The notes beneath the pieces are model-generated. The model was not told the origin of the DNA, did not search any database, and worked only from the letters and a program-made list of their open reading frames with translations. The translations under genes and the position numbers were made by a program. From positions 5,833,001-5,897,000 of the forward strand of contig NC_134846.1 of assembly GCF_965363235.1 (NCBI RefSeq): a stretch of DNA of 64,000 bases, in the 5' to 3' direction. How positions within the stretch are numbered: the first letter of the stretch is position 1; each line of letters starts with the position of its first letter. Shown here in pieces: positions 53,901 to 64,000 of the stretch. The DNA comes from Mytilus galloprovincialis (lineage: Eukaryota; Mollusca; Bivalvia; Mytilida; Mytilidae).

Positions 53901-55060
53901 ATTATACCAAGCATGTTTCAATAGATAGACAATCTAACAGCACAGTACTATCTTACTACACAATAAAAACTAATTATACCAAGCATGTTTCATTAGATAA
54001 ACAATCTAACATCGTAGTACTATCTTACTACACAATAAAAACCAATTATACCAAGCATGTTTCATTAGATAGACAATCTAACATCATAGTACTATCTTAC
54101 TACACGATAAAAACCAATTATACCAAGCATGTTTCAATAGATGCATCATCTAACATCATAGTACTATCTTTCTACGCAATGAAAACCAATTATAGAAAGC
54201 ATGTTTCATTAGCTAGACCATCTAACATCATAGTACTATCTTTCTACATAATAAAAACCAATTATACCAAGCATGTTTCATTAGATAGACCATCTAATAT
54301 CATAGTACTATCTTTCTACACAATAATTACCAATTATACCAAGAATGTTACATTAGATAGACCATCTAACATCATAGTACTAACTTTCTACACAATAAAA
54401 ACCAATTATACCAAGCATGTTTCATTAGATAGACCATCTAACATCATAGTACTATCTTTCTACACAATAAAAACCAATTATACCAAGCATGTTTCATTAG
54501 ATAGACTATCTAACATCATAGTACTATCTTTCTACACAATAAAAACCAATTATACCAAGCATGTTTCATTAGATAGACCATCTAACATCATAGTACTATC
54601 TTACTACACAATAAAAACCAATTATACCAAGCATGTTTCATTAGATAGACCATCTAACATCATAGTACTATCTTACTACACAATAAAAACCAATTATACC
54701 AAGCATGTTTCATTTAGATAGACCATCTAACATCATAGTACTATCTTACTATACCATAAAAACCAATTATACCAAGCATGTTTCATTAGTTAGACCATCT
54801 AACATCATAGTACTATCTTACTACACAATAAAAAACAATTATACCAAGCATGTTTCATAAGATAGACCATCTAACATCATCTAACCTCATAGTACTATCT
54901 TACTACACTATAAAAACCAATTATACCAAGCATGTTTCAATAGATAGACAATCTAACAGCACAGTACTATCTTACTACACAATAAAAACCAATTATACCA
55001 GGAATGTTTCATTAGATAAACAATCTAACATCATAGTACTATCTTACTACACAATAAAAA
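50990..55060 (+). repeat. ~2036-bp tandem segmental duplication in satellite 2
   Basis: Landmarks repeat with an offset of 2036 bp: the irregular caatgaaaaccaattataga at 52142 and 54178, tttcataatatagacc near 51727 and 53763, and catcatctaacctcatag near 52838 and 54874. 2036 is 28 x 72 + 20, the extra bases coming from irregular monomers. The second copy lacks about two monomers near 54910. Confidence 0.8.
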
Positions 55061-55216
55061 CCAATTATACCAAGCATGTTTCATTAGATAGACCATCTAA
55101 CATCATAGTACTATCTTTCTACGCAATAAAAACCAATTATACCAAGCATTTTTCATTAGATACACCATCTAACATCATAGTACTATCTTTCTACGCAATA
55201 AAAACCAATTATACCA

Positions 55217-55494
55217 ATAGATATAGGAAGATGTGGTGTGAGTGCCAATGAGACAATTCTCCATACAAATAACAATTTAAAAAGTAAACCATTATAGGTT
55301 AAAGTACGGCCTTCAACACGGAGCCTTAGCTCACACCGAACAACAAGCTATAAAGGGCCCCAAAATTACTAGTGTAAAACCATTCAAACGGGAAAACCAA
55401 CAGTCTAATCTATATAAACAAAACGACAAACGAGAAACACGTATATATTACATAAACAAAGGACAACTACTGTACATCAGATTCCTGACTTACT
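55217..55494 (-). mobile_element. Family A-related element inserted in satellite 2
   Basis: It reads aggaagatgtggtgtgagtg, gtacggccttcaacac and aacgacaaacgagaaacacg to cagattcctgact, which is family A in reverse with variant sequence. Satellite monomers flank it on both sides (accaatagatat / tactatcttactaca). No clear target duplication was found. Confidence 0.8.
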
Positions 55495-56091
55495 ATCTTA
55501 CTACACAATAAAAACCAATTATACCAAGCATGTTTCATTGGATAGACCATCTTACATCATAGTACTATCTTTCTACACAATAAAAACCAATTATACCAAG
55601 CATGTTTCATTAGATAGTCCATCTAACATCATAGTACTATCTTTCTACACAATAAAAACCAATTATACCAAGCATGTTTCAATAGACAGGCCATCTAACA
55701 TCATAGTACTATCTTACTATACCATAAAAACCAATTATACCAAGCATGTTTCATTAGATAGACCATCTAACATCATAATACTATCTTACTACACAATAAA
55801 AACCAATTATACCAAGCATGTTTCATTAGATAGACCATCTAACATCATAGTACTATCTTACTATACCATAAAAACCAATTATACCAAGCATGTTTCAAAC
55901 GATAGACCATCTAACATCATAGTACTATCTTACTACACAATAAAAACCAATTATACCAAGCATGTTTCATAAGATAGACCATCTGACATCATCTAACATC
56001 ATAGTACTATCTTACTACACAATAAAAACCAATTATACCAAGCATGTTTCAATAGATAGACAATCTAACATCATAGTACTATCTTACACTA

Positions 56092-56385
56092 GTAGCACGA
56101 TTTCAGTCTGAAACGGTCATTTTGGTCTGATCGTATCTTAATTGACTGGATTTACCGCTAGAGGAAAACGTCAAGATTTGTCAGTTCGTTAAGTCTCCAT
56201 TCGGATCGATAGTCTCATTAGGTAAATTAGTCCCGTTAAGGCATGTCAAGATATTTAAGACTGTATCTTCTAGCGAGCTGTTTAGATCAGTTAAGACCGT
56301 GTCAGACCAAAACAGACCATGGATACAAACTGACATCAAGATGTTGTCAGACCGTGTCCAGTCGTGTTCAGATTTTAATAATTTG
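56092..56385. repeat. ~300-bp imperfect inverted repeat next to satellite 2
   Basis: Bases 56114-56163 (ggtcattttggtctgatcgt...ttaccgctaga) pair imperfectly with 56272-56323 (tagcgagctg...gaccaaaacagacc). The minus frame at 56181-56390 lies across it and is not supported. Confidence 0.5.
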
Positions 56386-57449
56386 GACACAAAACGAGTG
56401 AAACTTTCCCATTATTTATCAGGGGTTGCTCCCCTTTCAAGAATAAAATAAAACTGTGAAAGAAGACGATTTTTTAACTGAAAGTCTACCACGTCCCCTT
56501 TAATCATGTTATTTAAATAAAACAAATATTCAATTTGAATTCTAACTTCTTCCTATTTAATTATTTAACACTGTTTTATAATTATATAAATAAAAAAAGT
56601 AGCTCAAAGTCATACTGCTGCACAAATCGCCGCGAATTGACTAAAAAAAATCAACAGATTGCCGAAATAATATTTGATTATTGAATATAAGCACCTGAAC
56701 CTTTATATTTAATGGTTTACAAGTGATTGCAATACGTTTTATATGCAATTACAGACTGCCGTACGTGGTGAAGAATTTGTCATTCATTTTTACACCCTTA
56801 TTTAATAATAACGGATGTCGGCCGTGAACACTTGAACACGTGATCTTAATATGTTAAATTAAATTTAAGATGTAACTATTTTTAAATATTGTAAATGAAT
56901 GCATTATCAATTATCTTTTTATGTTACCTATATAAATTGCATTTGAGTAAATTTGAGGAAGGGAAAAAAATATATAGATATAACTCTGTCTTTTATCGTT
57001 TTCCGTTTATTGTCATGACATTGTCCGTTAACTTTATTTTTGCCAGACTCATGCGTTTGACTTTCCATCTTTATTTTTTAATGTGTCTATAATTCGAGGG
57101 CCTTTTGTAAAAAAAACTACATACCAGAAGCCTTCGTTAAAAAATAAAGTTTGAATATTATAGCAGAAAAAGGCTTATAAATTCATTCAAATTAATATTT
57201 GAAATAGGATAAATAATCAAGAAAATGTTTATAAATACGTCAGACACTGTACTTAAAGTACATTTAAAGACCAGGTTACATATATATTACATGCATACAG
57301 CATAATAAAGCTGGTTTAATTTGAATGACTATCCATTAGGGACATTTTTCGACGATAATTAATCAAATCTGACAAGTTTAATTAAAAACGGAAAATAATT
57401 CTTCGCCCGTAAACGATTTAACGTTACCGTACCCTCTTTATTTTTGCAA
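56386..57449. other. Unrecognised AT-rich sequence
   Basis: There is no supported gene or repeat. A short frame at 56895-57092 is hydrophobic but has no start context or homologous content that I know. Confidence 0.4.
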
Positions 57450-57892
57450 TCGGAACAACTCGGCCTTTCTGGTTGCACGAAGAAATAACCTCGTATGCAT
57501 TAGGCGGAGGAATCATTGTCCGGAAAATTTTTCGATTCGATTCAAAATTATATTTTTTCGACTGGACTGGTACATTTTTTTTACCACTACTGATTTAACT
57601 TGCTCCTGTCCGGAAAATTTTCCGATCCGATTGAATTTTATATTTTTTTCGACTGGAATGGTACAAATTTTTTACCATTACTTATTTACTTTGCTCCTTC
57701 TTTCGCGTCAAAATATTTGGCAGAGTTAAAGTTCTTGATTACTGTGATATGTAACCAAATTATAGCGCCACCTGGAGGATAGAACTTCTTTGTGTCGCGG
57801 ATCACTACAATTCCGGCCAACAATTGAAGAAGAATTTCTCCGTAGTGCATACGAGGCTATTGTACTGCGTAGCGAGAATGGCCGAGTAGTTA
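57450..57892. mobile_element. ~440-bp inverted-repeat element
   Basis: The left arm has actcggcc (57458-57465) and cctcgtatgca (57489). The right arm has tgcatacgagg (57845-57855) and ggccgagt (57880-57887). The spacing between the two blocks is 24 bp in both arms, and weaker matches lie between. The centre holds a ~90-bp tandem pair. Confidence 0.55.
57518..57697 (+). repeat. 90-bp tandem pair
   Basis: The line gtccggaaaatttttcgatt...ggtacattttttttacca at 57518 recurs at 57608, with about ten substitutions. Confidence 0.8.
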
Positions 57893-58574
57893 CGATTGTT
57901 TATTTTTGTTGCATTCATGTCGCATACATGTGTGTCGGCAGTGTCAGCGCTTCTAATAGCTAACTTATTTTACACAAAATCGTTGACATGGTAGAAGGAA
58001 ACTATAGTACAATATAAGCTGAGCTGGAAATTGCAATTGGTGAGTAGAAATGAATATTTTAATACATGTCTATCAGAATAATCATTGATCATGAATCATC
58101 ACCCAAGAGTTTGAAGGAAAAATGTTCACATTTGTTAAATTTGTGCATACAGGTATGAATCGACGTTCCAATACTCCACACTCTTGGATAGTAGCCTGTT
58201 CAAAGGCAAAGTAAGAATTTGGGCTTGTTAAAAAATTGTTCCTGTGATTGGACCCCCCCCTTTTTCATGTTTTTTGAAAGATCAATGCATGATTTAAAAA
58301 GTTACATATAAACAAGTATGGTTTAAACCCCCTTTTAAAAATGGCTGGATCCACCCCTGTTTATTGCCTAACATGCATTGACATGTGGGGTATTCACAAT
58401 GGTATGGTTGTGCGGGATGGCCTATAGGCTATACAACAGTTACAAGGCCTAAACCCCTGATCGAGTAATCCTACATATTGTATGTTAATGTATTGATAAC
58501 TGTCACGTCCTAAATTTGCATGAAATATTGGTCACTTTTTTTTTATTAACTAATAACCAACCAATCTTCACATG
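57893..58574. other. Spacer with a good splice-donor-like site
   Basis: The sequence gcaattg/gtgagtag at 58039/58040 matches the donor consensus. The stretch before it (57900-58039) is less AT-rich but has no long frame, so at most it would be an untranslated first exon. Confidence 0.2.
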
Positions 58575-58695
58575 TTACGATGTAGTCCGAGACAAGCTTG
58601 TCTGGCAAAACAGCCGTTTGGACATCAGAGTAATCTCGGACTAGTTACGTTTGGACGTCAGAGTAATCTCGGACTAGTTACGACGATGATATACC
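58575..58695. repeat. Dispersed repeat with a 33-bp direct pair
   Basis: The line gtttggacatcagagtaatc...tcggactagttac occurs twice back to back (about 58616 and 58649). Upstream agtccgagaca is inverse to tctcggact. I recall this as part of a mussel repeat. Confidence 0.6.
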
Positions 58696-60576
58696 TATTT
58701 ATATAGCCACTGGTGGGTGATGTACAATAATCATGATAATTATAATTTGTAACATATGTGTTATGAATACCTTCAACATGTTCAAGGCTTGGGTTTGTAT
58801 ATATGCAATAACCTCAAAATTGCCCGGGGCAAAAAAAAGAGTATATTGATATTGTGCCCTGACATGCCTGATTCCAAATGATGAGACGGCATTGCGTCCT
58901 TAACAACAATTTTTAACACTTTTCATCTTTTGTGATAAGAAATTTAAGATTTTACCGGGTATGATTCATTATTTTGTTATAAATGATTTGTTATGCTCTT
59001 AATTTTGTAGAACTTAAATATATGTTATAACAAGAAAAAGAAATTATGTTGAAATTTTTATTTTTATCTTTTGTATATTATTCACTGTCATGACTGTCAT
59101 GACTAAATAAAAATTAGATCCCACGCATGCGCGGCATAGTTAAATAAGTGCCCGACACGTTATCATCAGTATGTTGATGGATTATAAAGAAGAAGAAGAA
59201 GAATCTTATAAATACTATTTGCTTTGTCACCATGTCACATTGGTAGTAATATTCAACAAATTCTATTTCAAAATAAAAAAGTATTATAAATTGATCACAA
59301 CAAGTATAGTGCTATAGCCTCTATTAGACAGTAACCCTTCAATGAAGTATACACCTAAGAAAACATTGATGTAGAAAGAGAGAACATTTTGTTTTAGAAA
59401 TAGAACCTCAAAAAAGGGTTTTATTCTTCTTCTCATAAGGGACTTATCAATTAAATTGTATAAGTCATAAATTCATTTCTTTACATCATTAAACTTTGTT
59501 GTCAAGCAACTTATGATTGCTAGTTTTTCTTGTAGATAAATACAAGTTTATATATAATAAATACTTTATTCTTAATGTATATTTTTTTTGTAGATAAGAT
59601 ATCACATTGGTTTGAGCATGATTCCCAGCCAGATTATGAAGCGGCATATATCATGTATATCAATGTATATATAGGAAATATATAGTGTCACTAAGTTACT
59701 CTCATATGGTACCTCATTTGTACCTGTAGCTATAAATTGTGAAATGGTGGATTCATTCATAATTTTGTGTTACTTATTGGTTTGGAAATAACGTTGATAG
59801 AGCTAACAGCATTATGTCATGATGTACAGTTGATGGGATGATCTGATTGGACAAAAAGAGAATTGTGAATTGAACAAATAGCAAACTTACAATTCATAGA
59901 AAAAATGTAGGAAATACAATGTACTACATTACTTGGTGACAGAGCATACCTTTGATATATATATATATATATATTTGAAATAAGTAATATTAACAATTTG
60001 AAATAAAGAGAATTTAAAGTTTTCTAGGAATATTAGTAGTGCATCATATCTTAATTCCATGATTATCTTGGATAGTTATATCATTAAGAATAGAAAATTG
60101 GAATAATGGAAATTTCTAGTTTCAGTGAATATATATCAATCATTGTCAATACTAAAAGTGCAGCATCATGATCATACATCATCTGATTCACCTTGGATAA
60201 TTATTCATTTGAAATAAGAATTTGGATATAATAAGAGTTTCTATGCTGCCATTGCTATTGTTGGCTACATGTACCACCAGGAAGTGTTAAACCTCCTTTA
60301 CTTTCCATGAGGGTCTGTCACGGTCCATCACTATTGGTTAGTGTCATATATATGCATGATGATGGAAGTTTTTACCAACCTAGACAAGCTTTACAGCCCT
60401 GGCATGGTTGTTGGTTAGAGTCGAATGACAGCTTGCTGTATAGTTATAATAGTCTGAATGTATCTACATGTATTTTAATAATCTTCTAAATTACTGTTCA
60501 TTCTGAAACTGGCATTTTATAATAGTAGTCAAACATATTAAACAATACATGTACTTCAAAGTATCATTTTATTTTG
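58696..60576. other. AT-rich sequence with short microsatellites
   Basis: A gaa tract lies at about 59188-59203 and an (at)n tract near 59957-59974. An acceptor-like ttttttttgtag ends at 59594, followed by a short open stretch (KISHWFEHDSQPDYEAAYIM) that I cannot assign. The frame at 60307-60489 has no support. Confidence 0.4.
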
Positions 60577-61825
60577 TCTCGCCTTACACAAAAGTCATGA
60601 AAGTTGGTTGTATACAAGAAATTTGTATTACAGTCTTGGGGTGATGATGTAAGCTATTTTATAGAGCTTTACATTTTAAAAGCTAAAAGAGCTGGATGTT
60701 TCTTGTCTTGTATTCAGATGCTAGTAGCTAATTAATATGTTATGATGTTTCAGTTTGCCATTATATGCACATTGCACCTGACCCCATTTTCATGGTTCAA
60801 TGACTGCATGTAAAATATACTGTTACTTAATCAATGAAATGCTCTCTTATACTGTATATATTTTATATATGTAATTGGATACATTTTATTGTATATGAGT
60901 ATCTTGAAAGATCTACTTGTCCATCAGGTTGGGTTGACCTGACCTTGACCTTCATGGATAATTTAAGTGATTAATAAAATTGAGAATGGAAATGGGGAAT
61001 GTGTCAAAGAGACAACAACCCGACCAAATAAAAAACAACAGCAGAGGGTCACCAACAGGTCTTCAATGTAGCGAGAAATTCCCGCACCCGGAGGCGTCCT
61101 TCAGCTGGCCCCTTAACAAATATATACTAGTCCAGTGATAATGAACGCCATACTAATTTCCAAATTGTACACAAGAAACTAAAATTAAAATAATACAAGA
61201 CCAACAAAGGCCAGAGGCTCCTGACTTGGGACAGGCGCAAAAATGCGGCGGGGTTAAACATGTTTGTGAGATCTCAAACCTTATTTCAGTTTGATACAAT
61301 GTTAACATGGTTAGGTTTGTTTCTCAGTTTATACTTCCTAATAAAATTGACACTGAAAATGGGGAATGTGCCAAAAAAGACAACAACCCAACTTCAGAGC
61401 AGACAATAGCCGAAGGTCATCAATGTTTCTCATAAGCTATAAGCTACATTGTACATGTATAGGATCACTACTTTTGGCATAATTATGGAATAAATGTAAG
61501 TTGTACATGTTTGACATTTTTGAATGGCTTATTTCATCTGACAATGACACCATTTTCATGGTTTTTATGTTTAGTCTTTTTCTCTGTTTCTATGGTTACT
61601 ATAAACGTTTAACCATAAATTTGGGGTATGGAAGAACTGTGAAATTCAAAAATTCATGTAATTCATGAAATTATCTGTCATATATCTGTCTGGCATGGTT
61701 ATTTTGACTGGACTTCATTTTAATGGATTATTGATAATGTAAAGTTTATGTGATACTTATAGACTAGTAAAATCTTCTTATTACAGAATTTCAATAAAAA
61801 GATCATGAATAAGGCCACATTTAAA
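60577..61825 (+). mobile_element. Old family C copy, split by a nested insertion
   Basis: Diverged family C landmarks appear in order: 'gagctttacattttaaaagc', 'cccattttcatggttcaatg', 'caccattttcatggttt', 'gtctggcatggttattttga' and 'aagtttatgtgatactta'. The copy is much more diverged than those at 18852 and 43318. Other repeats interrupt it between about 60978 and 61430. Confidence 0.6.
60978..61430 (+). mobile_element. Family F repeat, nested (one long and one short copy)
   Basis: The long copy reads 'ggaaatggggaatgtgtcaa', 'gagacaacaacccgacca' and 'ggctcctgacttgggacagg' to 'gcggcggggttaaacatgtt' (about 61262). A second, truncated copy starts at 61337 (attgacactgaaaatgggga) and runs to about 61430. 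Its 3' part shares sequence with the start of family A in reverse. Confidence 0.7.
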
Positions 61826-64000
61826 AGAATGTCTGTTTCCCATCCCAGGGGGCTTATTTTTTACCTGGGTCTGGGGAGGGGAAACAAACAATTTTTATTT
61901 TGGCTTAAGGAGATATGGTGAGACGAGTATCAACCATTTAAATCATGTAGACCAAGTGATTTACTTGTTAGTCACTATATACATGTAATAGGTCACTGCA
62001 CACCCTTCAACAATGACCAAAAACTAAAACTTTATAATGAGCACCCTATAAAAGGTTCAGCCTGTAATGAGGCATCTGACACAGTTAATGTAAAATATTC
62101 AGACGAGAAACCCAACAGTGATGACAATTTGATTTATTATACCATACCCTCCCCCCTCCCTTGAAGTTAAATGTCTAATCCCTTGGTGTACTGATATGAA
62201 TAGTATTTTACTGGAAATGTTTCGGAAAATAGATATTGATGCTAACGTAAATATTTTATCCAATAAAAAGACAGGAAATAAGTCAGTGAACCAAAAAGTT
62301 CAAATCTAATTGAAAATTAAAGTGCCCATGAACTCACTGATCATGCATGAGTGATTCTATTCATAAAAAGTGTCCGTGTAACAATTAAAAAGAGTCTGTG
62401 TATCATCGAAAAAGAGTCTGTGTAACACCCCTTAATGTACTGTTTTTCTATAGCTCTGCAGGGGTAGGGTCAAAGTCGTTCAAAGGTCACTGTACGGCCT
62501 TTAACAATGAGCAAAATCCATACAGCATTCTAGTACGGCATACGTTTTACCTCAGCGAACTCTCTGTCTTGGTGATGTATCAATCATTTGCTTCAGGTTG
62601 ATCCATTTCGCATCTCGTCATGAATATGCGTGATATATTTGCCACTGGACATTAAGGGAGCAATCAATTTATCAGTTTCATTTAGTGATGCATGCTAATT
62701 ATATATAGTTCTCAAATGATAATTGTCTAAAACTGTTTCCATTTTTGTGTATTTTATTTTTTAGCGTAAATTTTAGAATTTCTTTCCGAATCTTTCTCTT
62801 TGCATTTATTTGTTTGTAAACATTTAATAAAGTAGTCCATGTCAGGGGTTAGATTGTATACAGCCAATCTAGGACAAGGGCAGTAGAACAGAAAACAGTC
62901 TCCATTGTATACATACATATGCATTTATGTTGAAGCGTAAAACAACGACATGTAGTTGAGCTCGTTTTGGTGAATCAATTACTGTCAAATTTATATATAT
63001 ATATATCTGGTAAAGTTGTCATAAAAGCAAACACGGACGAAAAAGTTGGCAACAATTTATAATAAGACTAAACTTATTTTGGCCGTTTCGTTTCTTCTAA
63101 AGTGTTAAATTCAACCATGCGACTGGCTTACTTGGAGATTCAGGTGACCTTTTTCGTTTTTTAGAAATTTCAATCAAAGTTCGTATATCCCTTCAACGAT
63201 TTATTCAATTTTTTTTAACGTATAGATAGCGCGAAACTCTCACTACACCATGCATAGACTTTTTTTTCGACCAAATGCGGCTGCTTATTTATACAACCGA
63301 ACAACCAAACGTCCGCACCCAATTTTAGCAAAGATATACTATTGAACGGGAGATGTGAATATTTCTATACCCAATCCATCATTTGGTTTTGAAAACAATT
63401 TTAAAGGTATACATTAATACGACATCAACCCAACGACACATATCAATCAAAACATTAAGAGTCAACACACAGATTTTTGTTATAGAAAGAAACCTATACA
63501 GAATAAAAAGCCTAAACCGCAACAAGACTAAATAATACGGGAGCAGTGATTTTTTTTAGACAAAAATGCAAGTGTTCCGTAGAAATATTTCACGTACCAT
63601 TTTTTTTTTTTATTTCGATCGTTGAAAATTATAGCAGGTGTGATATAAATCAGTAGATTAAGGACAAAACTATAATATGGAAATATAATATGAAAATTAA
63701 GCCTGCTTTGTACTAGACCGACACACTGAGATGGATTTTTAACGTGTAAGTTCACAAGCTAACAGTTCGAAAGAAAGAAAAAAACTCTTTGTTAGACCCG
63801 TTTGGGATTCGGACTAAAGTCCTCTCGCTGTCGAGGTGAACTTATTCTTACGAGACCAACCAGGAGAGAGGTCGCATAGTCATACCAAAAACTCGAGCAT
63901 AATAAACAATACAGTTTAACAGAATTATCACCGTTACTAATGCGATTTTAAAGTCATGATCTTATCTAAATTAGATACCGTTATGTGATGTTGGTATCTA
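61826..64000. other. AT-rich sequence with family A remnants
   Basis: Diverged family A pieces in reverse orientation are at about 61985-62150 (aggtcactgcacacccttca) and 62483-62540 (aaaggtcactgtacggcctt). An (at)n tract lies near 62992-63007. Beyond that I see no gene, RNA or clear repeat up to the end of the window. Confidence 0.45.

Larger units (their letters stand above)
46441..56088 (+). repeat. Satellite 2: ~9.6-kb array of a different 72-bp monomer
   Basis: About 130 monomers of 72 bp are built from ccaattataccaagcatgtt, tcattagatagaccatctaa, catcatagtactatctta and ctacacaataaaaa. Variable sites include cattagata / caatagata / cataagata and cttactacaca / ctttctacgca. The plus frame reads TNYTKHVSLDRPSNIIVLSY plus YTIK, but it is broken by tcataag stops, A-run length changes (aaaaacc / aaaaaacc) and 12-bp insertions (catctaacatcatctaac). 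Each consensus monomer has AATAAA. A family A relative interrupts the array at 55217-55494. Confidence 0.92.

Noticed and set aside
21425..56088. CRISPR-like arrays
   Set aside because: The units are contiguous 72-bp monomers without unique spacers, in an evidently eukaryotic sequence with no cas genes.
56181..56390. 69-codon minus frame with balanced composition
   Set aside because: It lies across an imperfect inverted repeat, has no splice context or recognisable motif, and is short enough to be chance.
63790..63880. Possible tRNA (cgacagcgagaggactttag, tccgaatccc on the minus strand)
   Set aside because: The B-box match is partial (gtccgaatccc) and I could not build a cloverleaf.

Overview
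The window looks like nuclear DNA from a bivalve mollusc, most likely a mussel (Mytilus-like). I base this on AT-rich, intron/intergenic-style sequence with no operons, and on several dispersed repeat families that I recognise from memory as typical of mussel genomes (for example the element ending in 'gcaatcataccacatcttc'-like sequence, and the one ending in a 'cttggcccttcgggcca' hairpin). No database search was possible, so the species is an inference. Protein-coding content is very low. More than half of the window is tandem or dispersed repeat.

Layout. 1-2854: a large inverted-repeat element with ~180-bp terminal arms and a second inverted repeat inside. 3951-5958: a C2H2 poly-zinc-finger gene whose ten-finger block has been duplicated in tandem (840 bp); the second copy carries a nonsense codon and a 1-bp deletion. 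6.9-18.6 kb: minisatellites, degenerate arrays and several small fold-back or MITE-like elements, including a 79-bp element with a 7-bp target duplication, and a 1.8-kb element with three ~500-bp internal repeats. 18.6-21.4 kb: nested mussel-type repeats. 21.4-41.5 kb: a 20-kb satellite with a 72-bp monomer, organised into higher-order repeats of 2881 bp (40 monomers + 1 bp) and 2233 bp (31 monomers + 1 bp), plus a 0.7-kb inverted block. 42.1 kb: a good candidate internal exon. 43.3-46.1 kb: more dispersed repeats, one of them an inverted partner of the copy on the left side of the satellite. 46.4-56.1 kb: a second satellite, also with a 72-bp monomer but a different sequence. Every consensus monomer has an AATAAA, and the array starts directly after a splice-acceptor-like site in a reading frame that matches the upstream exon. 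56.1-64 kb: small inverted-repeat elements, an old nested copy of the ~1.1-kb family, and otherwise unrecognised sequence.

How it fits together. There is no pathway or operon here. The interest lies in repeat biology: two unrelated or very distantly related satellites that both have a 72-bp (24-codon) period, a clear higher-order hierarchy with recent homogenisation, nested mobile elements at satellite edges, and one possible case where a satellite has grown from, or become attached to, a coding exon. I treat the long reading frames inside the satellites as by-products of the multiple-of-three period unless selection or transcript data show otherwise.
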